This document shows positions 7,801 through 17,170 of a stretch of 64,000 nt of DNA, one piece after another. The notes beneath the pieces are model-generated. The model ran no database searches. It saw nothing but the letters and a program-made list of their open reading frames with translations, and was not told the DNA's origin. The stretch is from Jeotgalicoccus nanhaiensis (GTDB lineage Bacteria; Bacillota; Bacilli; Staphylococcales; Salinicoccaceae), in the NCBI GenBank assembly GCA_004570955.1, contig SPPL01000002.1:394144-458143 (forward strand), written 5' to 3'. A program made the position numbers and the translations under genes. Each line of letters starts with the position of its first letter. Within the stretch, counting starts at the first letter, position 1.

Positions 7801-8523
7801 CTACCTGCCCCCGTAAAAATGCTGCCACGCTTCCAGTATACCTGCCGCATACGAAGATGATGCACGATAGAGCAATTCATTTGCTTCTATATCAGCAAGT
7901 TCCGGACGGGCGTTTGCCACAATAACTGCGGGGTAGCCGGCCTCGAGCATAGCGAGGTCGTTGCCTGAATCGCCGGCGACAAGAATACCCGCTTCTTTTT
8001 CAACATAGTTTTCAATTAAAAATTTAAGCGCTTCGCCTTTACCGCCGCCTTCCGGCAGGATGTCCACATCTCTATTGGAGCTGAAGATAAAGGTGTGCGG
8101 AATCTCCTTCTGCAGAAGTGAAATTTTTAACGCTTCCGCGGATTCTGTACTGCTTGCGTAAAAGGACACTCGCCGCTGATGCGGTAAATTCTGAACCGTG
8201 AGGCCTGAAATACCTTCAGCAATTTTAAGAATATTATCCGGCTGCCAGTTCTCAGTCATTTTTTCTGTCCACAGTTCATCTTCAAAAAGGCTTTCGCCGT
8301 GATAGATTACTGTCCCGACATCCGTAATCAGAATATCTGGCATCGGCAGTGAGGCTTCATTAATCAGGTCTATCACAGATGCCTGGTGACGCCCAGTAAT
8401 ATAAGCAAGCGCCACCGGTTCATCGAGCGTATCATAATAAGCTAACAGCTGCTTTAAACCCGCGTCATCTCCGACAAAAGTGCCGTCAAGATCCGTCGCT
8501 AACAGATGGCGGATTTTCTCCAT
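7801..8523 (-). CDS. Sucrose-phosphate-phosphatase-like HAD hydrolase
   Basis: 240 residues. HAD motif I is DLDGTF (residues 11-16), motif II is the YITGRH segment, and motif III/IV is VAGDSGNDLAML. This matches the Cof/sucrose-6-phosphate phosphatase subgroup. It overlaps the 3' end of the glycosyltransferase gene by 38 bp and so is translationally coupled to it. The synthase-phosphatase pair would make sucrose or a related disaccharide used as an osmolyte, but with the synthase interrupted the pathway may be dead. Confidence 0.8.
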   Translation of the reverse strand: MEKIRHLLATDLDGTFVGDDAGLKQLLAYYDTLDEPVALAYITGRHQASVIDLINEASLPMPDILITDVGTVIYHGESLFEDELWTEKMTENWQPDNILKIAEGISGLTVQNLPHQRRVSFYASSTESAEALKISLLQKEIPHTFIFSSNRDVDILPEGGGKGEALKFLIENYVEKEAGILVAGDSGNDLAMLEAGYPAVIVANARPELADIEANELLYRASSSYAAGILEAWQHFYGGR

Positions 8524-9706
8524 CAGCGATCACCTCATACAGATTCTGAACAGTTCTTGCAATCAGCGGCCACGTAAACATCCGTGCTTCGCGTTTCATT
8601 GCTGCCCGGCCGAGTTTTTCAGTGAAGCGGCGTCCTTCTGCAAGTCTCGTCATCGCCTCAGAAAGAGCTTTCGGATTTTCAGGAGGGACGAGTAAACCTG
8701 TTTTTCCATCTTTCACGACATCCTGGAGTCCTCCGACTTCAGAAGCAATGACCGGTGTGCCGCAGCCTTGAGCTTCTGCAGCGACCATGCCGAATGATTC
8801 ATAGTAAGACGGCACGATGACTGCGGTCGCTTTTGAGAACAAAACAGCGAGTTCTTTCTGTGCGGTCGGTCCGATAAATATCACGCTGTCCTCTATTCCT
8901 TCTACAGCTTCACACAGAACAGGAAGCACAGGATGTCCGGTATTTAGATTAATAGCGTGCTCATCACCGCCTGCAAGTATCAGTTCAGCCGACAAATCAT
9001 GTTTTAAGAACTGACGAAAGGCTTTCAGCAGCGTAAACAGCCCTTTCGTTTCTGTAAAGCGGCCGGCATAGACAAATCGCGCGTCTACAGGCGGCTTTCG
9101 ATACTTCACTTCTTCAAATGTTCTTGCCACCCCAATCGGAATGACAGCGACATTCGGCTTAGACCCTGCGAATTTTTTAATGATCTTTTTTTCGGTGGGC
9201 GTTGTCGCAATTACGGAATCTGCCTTTCGTAAAATCTTCCTTTCGGCATGAATCCGTTTTTTCTCCTTCACGCCCGTCGCTTAAGCTTTCGCAATACCGA
9301 GCGAGTGCGATGTATGCACGAGCGGAAGACCGTAGGCTACTTTTACACTCAGTCCAAGCAGTCCGGACATCCAGTAATGGCTGTGAATGATATCATAATC
9401 TTCTAAAGGCAGAAGTCCGTCCATTTCTTGATAAAAATCATCCAGCATATCTGCGATTTCCGCCTTCGGCACAAAACCCTTTCTGCCGGCTGCAATACGA
9501 ATGACCCGGCATGACTTGCCGAACGCTTCAATCTGCGGCGTTTTTTCATCACTCCAATGCGTCACTACATCGATTACAAGGCCCATGTCCGCAAGATATG
9601 TTGCCAGCTGTTTGACGTAGTTGTTCTGACCGCCCGCCTGTTCTCCCCCGAGTTTCGCGAGCGGGTCCCCATGGTCTGAAATGAATAATATCTTTTTAAC
9701 ATTCAT
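8486..9706 (-). pseudogene. Sucrose-phosphate-synthase-like glycosyltransferase interrupted by an in-frame stop
   Basis: From the ATG at 9706 (behind AAAGGGGGAAGG) the frame runs 141 codons, meets TAA at 9283-9281, then continues in the same frame to 8486. Together they form one GT4 glycosyltransferase of about 405 residues. The N-terminal half has GGEQAGGQNNYV and the HSHYWMSG and HTSHSLG motifs of the acceptor domain. The C-terminal half has GRFTETKG and the E-x7-E motif (ESFGMVAAEAQG). The stop sits in GIAKA-stop-ATGVKEKKR, where a Lys AAA would restore the protein with one base change. A GTG at 9271 has no good ribosome site. Confidence 0.8.
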
Positions 9707-9864
9707 TTGACCTTCCCCCTTTTCAAACATGAACTGTATCATGTATATAAAAATATCTAATTCTTGTGTAACTATCTTAGTACCCCCGGGCACGTTGTTT
9801 AAACAAAGCTGACTAAATCAGCCCGCTACAGGGTAGAAACAGAGAAAGAAGGAGACCATCATTT

Positions 9865-11040
9865 ATGAAACTTAAAAATTTTAACTGGTACCAATCCATA
9901 TTAATTAAACTAAAAATTGCTGCGGCAAGGAGTCTGTCCCGCATACTGCCGAAAAATAAGCAACCGCTTGTCCTGGTCGGCGGAAACCTGGGAGAAAAAT
10001 ATGAAGACAACGCCTCAGTCTTTCATACATACCTTGTAGAACACCGCCCGGACCTTAAGACTTACTGGATGTATGACAAAAAAACAAACTATGTCGAACA
10101 AGAGAATATCCCGGCTGCTGTGAAACTCGGCAGTTTTAAAAACTACCTGCTATTTTTTCAGTCGGACTACACCTTCCACGGGCATTCGATTATTTACGAC
10201 CTGGCCCCGGATATCGAGCAATATATCCATCTGAATACCCATACGGTCATGACGCATATCAGCCACGGTATTGAAGGGTTTAAAAAGATTTTAATTCAGG
10301 AAGAAGATAAACCCCTCCTCCGCCGGACGAACTTCTTCAACTGTGCGTCTCGTTACGAACGGAGTATAAAATTAAAGGGCTGGAAATTTCCTGAGGAAAA
10401 GTTAATCACAACAGGCATGGCGCGCTTTGACCGCCTCGAAACTGACAGTCCAGCTAAAGAAGTGAAAAATATTCTTTTGATGATGACCTGGAGAGAATGG
10501 CTCTTAGATCTGACGGAAGAAGAATTTATATCAAGTGATTACTTCCGTGCGACGGCAGACCTCTTAAACGACCCTGAATTTAACCATCTGATAACATCTA
10601 AAGAACTGAATGTTAAAGTCATTCTGCATCCCTTTATGAAATCGTATGAAAAACACTTTGCTTCATTAAAAGACAGCGGCAGCCTTTCATTTGTGACTTT
10701 TGATGACGTGTCGATTAAGGATGAAGTGATTGAAGCGGATATGCTCTTAACGGATTATACGAGTGTGTCCTGGGATTTTCTTTATCAGAATAAGCCGATT
10801 ATATTTTATATGTTCGACCAGGAAGCGATGGAAACAGAACGCGGGACCTATCTGGATCTGGATAAGGACTTATACGGGTATAAAGCAAAAAGCACAAAAG
10901 AAGTCTTCGACTTACTGGAGTATATTGTGACAAAGGCGCCGGCCAATCCCTTCTATGAAAAAGCAGGCGCTTACTTTGATTACTTTGACCAGGAAAACTG
11001 CCGCCGGCTGGCAGATAAGGTGCTCGGACCAAAAGTGTAA
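9865..11040 (+). CDS. CDP-glycerol glycerophosphotransferase family protein
   Basis: 391 residues behind AAGGAGA. It has the TagB/TagF fold: an N-terminal Rossmann-like half, THISHGIEGFK, the GMARFD segment, the ILHPFMKSYEK motif, and the C-terminal LLTDYTSVSWDFLY with the HP and DYSS-like residues that bind CDP-glycerol. The family polymerises or primes glycerol phosphate in teichoic acids at the inner face of the membrane. It stands alone, divergent from the sucrose-type genes. The exact polymer is unknown. Confidence 0.8.
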   Translation: MKLKNFNWYQSILIKLKIAAARSLSRILPKNKQPLVLVGGNLGEKYEDNASVFHTYLVEHRPDLKTYWMYDKKTNYVEQENIPAAVKLGSFKNYLLFFQSDYTFHGHSIIYDLAPDIEQYIHLNTHTVMTHISHGIEGFKKILIQEEDKPLLRRTNFFNCASRYERSIKLKGWKFPEEKLITTGMARFDRLETDSPAKEVKNILLMMTWREWLLDLTEEEFISSDYFRATADLLNDPEFNHLITSKELNVKVILHPFMKSYEKHFASLKDSGSLSFVTFDDVSIKDEVIEADMLLTDYTSVSWDFLYQNKPIIFYMFDQEAMETERGTYLDLDKDLYGYKAKSTKEVFDLLEYIVTKAPANPFYEKAGAYFDYFDQENCRRLADKVLGPKV

Positions 11041-11156
11041 GAAGTATGGAAGGATACCGGCATTCGCACTATTTTCTGTCAATCAGTTTATATTTCAAAA
11101 CCCATTTCAGTCTATAAAGACTGTTCTTTAAGAGTACGGATATAAATACTAAATTT

Positions 11157-11195
11157 AAGAAACTGAGTCTAGCACAGTGCCGGACCCAGTTTCTT
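11157..11195. terminator. Bidirectional terminator
   Basis: Arms AAGAAACTG / CAGTTTCTT with T-rich flanks on the right. It can end the glycerophosphotransferase gene (plus) and the broken small gene at 11207-11362 (minus). Confidence 0.6.
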
Positions 11196-11206
11196 TTATT
11201 CTTAAT

Positions 11207-11362
11207 ACAACCCCGTTCCCGCCAGCCTAATCAGTCGGCCGGCAATATATTTCTTTGCTTCGATAGCATCATCTTATCGACACCGAGTGTTTGCCTGGCA
11301 AATTCGTAGATGCTGCCTGATCCGCCGAGGAGGACTTTAATTTGTGTGTCTTTTTCTACCAT
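11207..11362 (-). pseudogene. Small conserved-looking gene with a frameshift
   Basis: An ATG at 11362 behind AAGGAA opens MVEKDTQIKVLLGGSGSIYE and then reads on to a stop after 43 codons. Shifting by one base at about 11270 keeps an open frame ending DDAIEAKKYIAGRLIRLAG, which finishes at a TAA close to the hairpin at 11195. A missing G (GATAAGGATGAT to GATAAGATGAT) would join them into about 52 residues. I do not recognise the family. Both halves look protein-like, so I read it as a recently broken small gene. The remaining DNA to 11606 holds only an AT-rich upstream region. Confidence 0.4.
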
Positions 11363-11606
11363 AATTATCATTCCTTATTTAATATGACTCCTCGTTCCAC
11401 TCTATTCATTATACAGCTGCAAGTCCAGCTTCATTACTGACTGAAATATAATCGATAACCCATTCAACCCTCCAGCACTTCCCTTTATTTTATGTTCAAA
11501 TTTTCACAATATCGTTACATTTTTTTATTCTCTCCTTTATAAAAGTTTGTATAATAAAAGTATGAAAGATTGTTGATTATTTCACAATAAATAAGGAGGA
11601 CTTCCT

Positions 11607-12665
11607 ATGAACGTATGGGAAATCATTGTCATGACTTTCACTGATATGGGCTTTCTCAGTGCAATCGCATCGACAATTTTAATCATTTTACTCGGCTTCT
11701 TTTGCCGAAAGCGCGGTATTTTTAATGAAAATGTCGGTAAGATTCTGTCTAAAATCGTCTTAACTGTTGCCCTTCCGGCTCTTGCCTTTACGGCTTTTAT
11801 GACAGATATCGATTCCGAGCAGCTCGCCCAGGGTATTAACGTACTGATATGGGGCATCTTAATGTACATCGTCTTAATGTTTGCGATGAAACCTTTGTAT
11901 TTAAAATATAAAGGCGATGAAAAAACGACACTCGAAGTGTTATCGATTTTCGGTTCGACGACCTTTTTCGGAATCCCAATTGTCAGCGCAATACTCGGTC
12001 CAGTCGGGGTCATTTACGCGAATATATTCAATATCGGTTACCGCATTTTCTTATATTCCTATGCGTATATTCGTATGAGCGGTTTAAAAATGGAGCTTAA
12101 AAATTTAAAGTCTATGTTTTTAAATCCGATTGTTATCGCAACCTTTTTAGGTCTGGCCATCTGGCTATTCCAGGAGTTCCTGCCGCAGGTAACAGTGGCA
12201 GCGACTGAAACTGAAGCTGCGAGAGAGGTTGCCATTTTAAGAATTGATCAGACTTTACCATGGCTGTATGCGCCGATGGAATATTTATCGAAACTGGCTT
12301 CACCGCTCGCCTGGCTCGCTATCGGTGCGACCCTTGCTGAAATTAATATCGGCCAGGCTGCAAAATCTACCTCGTCCTGGTATTATGCCGGCGTTAAAAC
12401 GATTATTGTTCCTGCCATCAACTTAGCTGTCTTCTTCCTGACAACAGCAACAGGCATACTCGTCTTTGATATAGATGCTGTCACTACTATGATCGTCATG
12501 ATGGCCACACCAGCTGCGACGGTAGCGGTGGCCTACGCCATCAACTTTGAACGTGAAGCGATACTCGCATCCAACGCATCACTGCTGTCGACTTTAGCAG
12601 CAGTCATATTAATCCCGACCTGGCTGGTCATACTCAACATAATCGGAAACTTAGGTATCTTTTAA
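11607..12665 (+). CDS. AEC family permease
   Basis: 352 residues with about ten membrane helices arranged as two five-helix halves, a cytosolic loop in the middle, and Pro-Ala-Leu (LPALAFTAF) and TPAATVAVAYA motifs of the auxin-efflux-carrier family. AAGGAGG precedes the start. Bacterial AEC proteins move organic acids such as malate or lactate. The next gene, 24 bp on and in the same direction, is a D-2-hydroxyacid dehydrogenase, so the pair probably imports or exports a hydroxy acid that the enzyme interconverts. Confidence 0.85.
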   Translation: MNVWEIIVMTFTDMGFLSAIASTILIILLGFFCRKRGIFNENVGKILSKIVLTVALPALAFTAFMTDIDSEQLAQGINVLIWGILMYIVLMFAMKPLYLKYKGDEKTTLEVLSIFGSTTFFGIPIVSAILGPVGVIYANIFNIGYRIFLYSYAYIRMSGLKMELKNLKSMFLNPIVIATFLGLAIWLFQEFLPQVTVAATETEAAREVAILRIDQTLPWLYAPMEYLSKLASPLAWLAIGATLAEINIGQAAKSTSSWYYAGVKTIIVPAINLAVFFLTTATGILVFDIDAVTTMIVMMATPAATVAVAYAINFEREAILASNASLLSTLAAVILIPTWLVILNIIGNLGIF

Positions 12666-12689
12666 AATTTTATAAGGTGGAATTTAAAT

Positions 12690-13685
12690 ATGATGAAAAT
12701 TATTTGTTACGGTGTCAGACCCAATGAAGTTGAATATTTTAAGCACTTAAATAAGTATAACTACGACCTGACCTTAATCGAAGATCTGCTGACTGATGAA
12801 AACATCCAGACAGCCCAAGGACATGATGCGGTGCTGCTTCGTGCAAACTGCAGCGCTCATGCTGACAATTTAAAATATATGAAAGACTGCGGTATTGATT
12901 ACGTGTTTACACGGACAGTCGGATTTTCACACATCGACCTCGAAGCAGCAAAAGCTTTGGATATTAAAGTCGCCCATGTGCCGAGGTACTCCCCTAATGC
13001 GATCGCAGAACTGTCAGTCACTCTCGCCATGAACTTATTAAGAAATGTGCCGTTCACTCTCGAACGTACCAGCCGTCACGATATGAGAGTTGACCCAGAG
13101 ATGTTCAGCAGAGAAATCAGAAACTGCACTGTAGGTGTATACGGCACCGGTAAGATCGGCTTAACAGAAGCAAAGCTGTTTAAAGGCCTCGGTGCCCGGG
13201 TGATTGGTTATGATATTTTTGAAAGTGAAGCGGCTAAAGAAGTCGTAGACTTTGTAGAACTGGATGAACTTCTCAGAGAGAGCGATATAGTCAGTCTGCA
13301 CATTCCGCATATTCCCGAAGAAAATGACGAAATGGTCAATGAAACATTTATCTCTAAAATGAAAAATAATGCCATACTGATCAATACCGCGAGAGGCGAA
13401 CTGCAAAGTAATGCTGCTATCGTCAAGGCGATTAAGGAGCAGCAGCTCGGCGGCTTTGGGACAGATGTTCTGCCGAATGAAGCGGAAGTATTCTTTAAAA
13501 AGTTTTCAGAAGAAAACCCGATACCGGATGCGAGCGCAGCTGACTTAATAGACCTTTACCCGAGAGTACTCGTCACCCCTCATATCGGGTCCAATACAGA
13601 TGAAGCTTTAGCCAACATGATTGAAACGAGCTTCCAAAACTTCAAAGATGTCCTTGAAACCGGACACTCCGATAATTTAGTATAA
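12690..13685 (+). CDS. D-lactate-dehydrogenase-like D-2-hydroxyacid dehydrogenase
   Basis: 331 residues. The NAD site reads GVYGTGKIG followed by an acidic residue in IGYDIFE. The catalytic Arg lies in NTARGEL, the Glu in the LPNEAE region, and the His in TPHIGSNTDEA. The N-terminal half has RTVGFSHIDL and the PNAIAEL segment of D-LDH/VanH type enzymes. It reduces a 2-keto acid (pyruvate being the usual one) to the D-hydroxy acid with NADH in the cytosol. It follows the AEC permease gene. AAGGTGGA precedes the start, and a strong hairpin ends the operon. Confidence 0.85.
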   Translation: MMKIICYGVRPNEVEYFKHLNKYNYDLTLIEDLLTDENIQTAQGHDAVLLRANCSAHADNLKYMKDCGIDYVFTRTVGFSHIDLEAAKALDIKVAHVPRYSPNAIAELSVTLAMNLLRNVPFTLERTSRHDMRVDPEMFSREIRNCTVGVYGTGKIGLTEAKLFKGLGARVIGYDIFESEAAKEVVDFVELDELLRESDIVSLHIPHIPEENDEMVNETFISKMKNNAILINTARGELQSNAAIVKAIKEQQLGGFGTDVLPNEAEVFFKKFSEENPIPDASAADLIDLYPRVLVTPHIGSNTDEALANMIETSFQNFKDVLETGHSDNLV

Positions 13686-13686
13686 A

Positions 13687-13720
13687 AATATCCTCGCCCT
13701 ACAATCAGGGTGAGGATATT
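13687..13720. terminator. Terminator between convergent genes
   Basis: Arms aatatcctcgccct / agggtgaggatatt with a 6-base loop; T-rich to the right. It closes the permease-dehydrogenase operon and overlaps the 3' end of the YdcF gene. Confidence 0.8.
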
Positions 13721-14300
13721 ATTTTTCATCCGGCACATCTATAAAATTATATAAACCAAGTCTGTATCCCCACAGCTTGTAAAATTCATTGAACCAGATT
13801 CTGTCTGCGTAGGATCTTTCGTTCCACTTTTCGCCGCCTGCACCGAGGGCCGCGATATATTTCAAGTCGTACTGCCCGTCACTGACTCTGTCGTAGATTA
13901 GTTTAGACCGCTTCAGGTGATAGTCGCTTGTGACAACTAGAGCACTGTCAAAGCCATATTCATCCATAATCTTGAATGACTCAACGGCATTAGTATAAGT
14001 ACTCGTTGCTTCATATTCTTCTATAATGGCGTCCTCGGGTATACCGAGTTCTCTTGCAAATTCTGTACTCTGCGGGTAGATATCTTCACTCTCCGGTGTA
14101 ATGATGACATAGTCCGCATAACCTTCATGATACAGTTCGGCTGCTTTTTCCATGCGGCCCTTATCTCCGCCGCCGAGCATAATAATGACATCTGCTTTTT
14201 CGGGTCTATCTGTCTCACTATGATTAAAGCTGTCTATGACTGATGTCACAATCAGCATTAAAGTAATACATATGATAATCACTGCTATTCTTATTTTCAT
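13719..14300 (-). CDS. YdcF/ElyC family (DUF218) protein
   Basis: 193 residues from the ATG at 14300, behind GGGAGA; the frame extends nine codons further without a site. A hydrophobic N-terminal helix (residues 2-22) anchors it. The DUF218 domain follows, with ADVIIMLGGG, the STYTNAVES loop and VVTSDYHLKRS. The family is linked to envelope polymer processing, but the reaction is not settled. The last bases form part of the shared terminator. Confidence 0.8.
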   Translation of the reverse strand: MKIRIAVIIICITLMLIVTSVIDSFNHSETDRPEKADVIIMLGGGDKGRMEKAAELYHEGYADYVIITPESEDIYPQSTEFARELGIPEDAIIEEYEATSTYTNAVESFKIMDEYGFDSALVVTSDYHLKRSKLIYDRVSDGQYDLKYIAALGAGGEKWNERSYADRIWFNEFYKLWGYRLGLYNFIDVPDEK

Positions 14301-14392
14301 GGTTATCTCCCAGTGGTGTTGACTCATTAATAAGAATTATAATAGCACAGATAATTTAAATTGAAAGTAAAGTCAGATTAAAATTGGATGAG

Positions 14393-15643
14393 TTATTTGA
14401 GACGGATCGGTTTTATTTTCACTTTGTCATTCGGCACAGCTGGAATATCGTTGTATTCAAAGCTGAAATCCTGGTCCGGCACTTCGAATTCCAAGTGGTT
14501 AACAAGAAAGTCGAGCGTCGTCTGCATGACGACTATGGTGATAAACTCCCCTGCACAGCGGTGACCGAAGTCATAAGATCCGCCGCCCTGCGGAATAAAG
14601 TTAAACGGTGTTTGCTGCCAGCCTTCAAAACGCTCCGGAGAAAATACTTCAGGCTCTGACCAGTCATCAGGATGACGGTTGGTACCGTATAAGTCCAACA
14701 GCGTTAAAGTCCCTTCCTTAAACTCGTAGCCCTGCCATTCGAAATCAACCGCCACACGTGCGACTGCGACCGGGAAGAAAGGATAATAGCGTCTGACTTC
14801 CTGAATGAACCATTCGAGCTGCTCTTGATTGGCATTCTGCAGTTTTTCTGCCGCTTCCGGATGCTCATGAAGAGCGAGACCTATCATAGCGACCCAGACA
14901 CTAATGGCATTAATCGGACGGATAAGATTTAAGAGTTCCACTGTCGCAATCTGAGAATCTAAAAGCTCGCCGTCTAAATCTTTGTGCATAGCGAACTGAT
15001 AGAGCGCTCTGTCTTTATCCGCTTCAATCTCACCATTACGCACACCTTCAATAAGCCCCTGAATCCAGTCCTCAGCCTCAGACCGTGATTTACGCCCTTT
15101 CCAGTGCTGGATTCCGAGCGCTGCAGGCGACTCGTATAAATCAGAAATCTGACCCGCGCGGGTTTCAAGATCTTCATCTTCCAGCGAAACACCGACCCAG
15201 TCGCAGGCAACCTGCAGAAATACTACCTTCGCTGCTTCGTATAACTCCACAGTATCATTCCAATTGATTTCCGCAAAAAATTCGTGCCAGTATTTCTCTG
15301 TGAGATCCTCAATCTCATCCATGGTCTTGTTGTCCATTAAAGACATGAACATCGCTTTACGATTTTTGTGCGCATCACCATCGAGACCCTGGACGCCCCC
15401 CTCGCCGAAGAGCGTCTTTTGTACTCTGGCGGGCGCAGCATCACTGCGTCTGAAGCGGGTATTGTCGTAAAACAATTCAGCCTGTTCACTGCCTGTGAGA
15501 CAGATGGCCTTTTCACCGAGAATACGCGTCTCGAAAATGTTTGTGTCAAGCTCCCTGTCACGATTCATGATGAACTCGTAACCTTCTTTCAGAATACTTA
15601 AAGTCTTATCAAAACCTGAATCTTTTGGCATGTTTGAATTCAT
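14393..15643 (-). CDS. CYP152 fatty-acid peroxygenase (P450)
   Basis: 416 residues, close to OleT and P450-BSbeta. The haem Cys is Cys363 in FGHRCAGEF. Arg242-Pro243, which bind the substrate carboxylate, are present (LIRP). The residue at position 85 is Gln (GVQGLDG), as in the hydroxylating P450-BSbeta, whereas the decarboxylase OleT has His85. It should therefore hydroxylate fatty acids at the alpha or beta carbon with hydrogen peroxide rather than make terminal alkenes. It is a single gene with no redox partner nearby, as expected for a peroxygenase. Confidence 0.9.
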   Translation of the reverse strand: MNSNMPKDSGFDKTLSILKEGYEFIMNRDRELDTNIFETRILGEKAICLTGSEQAELFYDNTRFRRSDAAPARVQKTLFGEGGVQGLDGDAHKNRKAMFMSLMDNKTMDEIEDLTEKYWHEFFAEINWNDTVELYEAAKVVFLQVACDWVGVSLEDEDLETRAGQISDLYESPAALGIQHWKGRKSRSEAEDWIQGLIEGVRNGEIEADKDRALYQFAMHKDLDGELLDSQIATVELLNLIRPINAISVWVAMIGLALHEHPEAAEKLQNANQEQLEWFIQEVRRYYPFFPVAVARVAVDFEWQGYEFKEGTLTLLDLYGTNRHPDDWSEPEVFSPERFEGWQQTPFNFIPQGGGSYDFGHRCAGEFITIVVMQTTLDFLVNHLEFEVPDQDFSFEYNDIPAVPNDKVKIKPIRLK

Positions 15644-16047
15644 TTAACCACTCCTAATTAATAGATATTAATTAGTTTTACCCTGGATACTGTTTTATTA
15701 CACTAAGAGCGAGGAAACCATTAAATTTAAATATGAAAAATTACAAGATAAAAACTATTTGCCGAAGAACAACAAAAATACACGTATGGATTACCATACG
15801 TGTTTAAAAAACTTAAATTTTTAATAAAATCTTGTCTCTCTCAACTTCATCTATGTAAAGGCAACACTTAGTCGATGTACTGATGTTATTTGATGCACTT
15901 AATAAATATAATTATCTGTCATATCTATTAATTTTTGATTTTCTCTAAAAAGATAACCGTTATTTTAATTTTAGTTGTTATTTCATAGTTAATTTACTAA
16001 AGATATTACCAAAAAAATTTAGTTTTTAATGGTACATAAATTAACTT
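15644..16047. other. Intergenic region with one hairpin
   Basis: About 400 bp of AT-rich DNA at the left edge of the defence-like island. Apart from the terminator at 15780-15803 I see no gene, tRNA or obvious repeat. Confidence 0.5.
15780..15803 (-). terminator. Terminator facing left
   Basis: Perfect arms ACACGTATGG / CCATACGTGT with a 4-base loop; on the minus strand ATTTTTG follows. It probably ends the leftward membrane-protein operon that begins at 17078. Confidence 0.6.
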
Positions 16048-16497
16048 TCAATCCGTTTTCTGCTTCCATTTATTACATGAAGTTAATTTAATAGCTTTAT
16101 TACTCATACCAGATTCATATTTAAAGACTATATTTATTTCTTTAATATTACTCCTAAACCATTCTGGATGCTTATTCCTATCAACATAAATTTCATAATT
16201 ATTGTCCTTTTCTTTACAGTGAACAGTAAAATGGTAATGACTAGAGCTTTTAGATTTCTTTTCTTGTATTACAGTTAAAATATATTCACCGATAATTAAC
16301 ATCGGAATGGAAACCATAATTAAAAAGTAGACTATAATCACCCATTTGCTAGCAACAATAAGGATATCCGATAAATCTTCAAATATTAAAGTACTAAGAT
16401 ATAAAGTTCCTAAGAAAATAAGAATAGAAAAACTAATTATTGCCATGTAGTAAAAGAATAGCATTGACCGATCTATAATTTTCAAAGTTATTTTCAA
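16048..16497 (-). CDS. Two-helix membrane protein of the defence-like island
   Basis: 149 residues. Two hydrophobic segments (about 12-35 and 46-75), then a cytosolic part of about 70 residues with a predicted beta-rich stretch (HYHFTVHCKEKDNNYEIYV). I recognise no family. It follows the 189-residue membrane protein by 11 bp on the same strand, so they form a two-gene unit. Base composition is AT-rich like its neighbours. Confidence 0.55.
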   Translation of the reverse strand: MKITLKIIDRSMLFFYYMAIISFSILIFLGTLYLSTLIFEDLSDILIVASKWVIIVYFLIMVSIPMLIIGEYILTVIQEKKSKSSSHYHFTVHCKEKDNNYEIYVDRNKHPEWFRSNIKEINIVFKYESGMSNKAIKLTSCNKWKQKTD

Positions 16498-16508
16498 CTC
16501 CTATTCAA

Positions 16509-17078
16509 TTAATCTTCAATCTGATTATAAACTTCTTTTATAATATCGGGTTCCTGTATAACTCTGAATTTCAATCTCCCCCAAACTCCCTTACCTAAAT
16601 CTTCCCAATGATGTTTAAGTAAATATTTCACTAATAAACGTACAGTATTCGAATCCTGTTTCCCCAAGACTTTAACATGAGATTCAACCTTATCTAACGT
16701 TAAGTTTAGATCCTCACATTTATAACTTTCAAGTATGTAACCAAGTTTGTAATGAATGTAAGATGTCATTTCATCGAAGTCTTTAGGTTCTCTATTTTTT
16801 CGCTCATCCCATATTTTATGAGGGCTATAACGCAAAGCCGCTAAAACTAAATATACATCATCAGTGGTTAAAAAAGTTTTTGATGCTACTTTGAAAAGTT
16901 CTTTTCTCCATCCTGATTTACTATCTAAAGAATCTTGTAAACCTTTTCTATTGTTAAACAAGGTAACTATAGAAGACACCAATACTGCAGTAACGGCTGG
17001 ACCTAAAATAAAATTAATCATTTTATGCGTATCATCCACCAAATTTAAAATATCATTAATTATTACTATATTATTCAT
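16509..17078 (-). CDS. Membrane-anchored helical protein
   Basis: 189 residues. One membrane helix (about 20-42, ILGPAVTAVLVSSIVTLF) is followed by a basic turn and an all-helical cytosolic domain with GWRKELFKVASK, an aromatic HHWEDLGKGVWGRL stretch and an acidic end. I do not recognise the domain. One-helix proteins with a soluble helical domain next to another membrane protein are common as paired effector/partner units, but that reading is inference. Confidence 0.55.
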   Translation of the reverse strand: MNNIVIINDILNLVDDTHKMINFILGPAVTAVLVSSIVTLFNNRKGLQDSLDSKSGWRKELFKVASKTFLTTDDVYLVLAALRYSPHKIWDERKNREPKDFDEMTSYIHYKLGYILESYKCEDLNLTLDKVESHVKVLGKQDSNTVRLLVKYLLKHHWEDLGKGVWGRLKFRVIQEPDIIKEVYNQIED

Positions 17079-17170
17079 TTGTTTACCGGCCTTTCATGTC
17101 ATTCCTTATCTTGAAAGTTAATTAGTTGAGCAGTAATACATACATCATTTCAAAATGAGTTGTAAAATAA

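Noticed and set aside
8486..9271. Treating the right half of the split glycosyltransferase as a separate gene starting at GTG 9271
   Set aside because: It is in the same frame as the left half, contains only the donor domain, and has no ribosome site.
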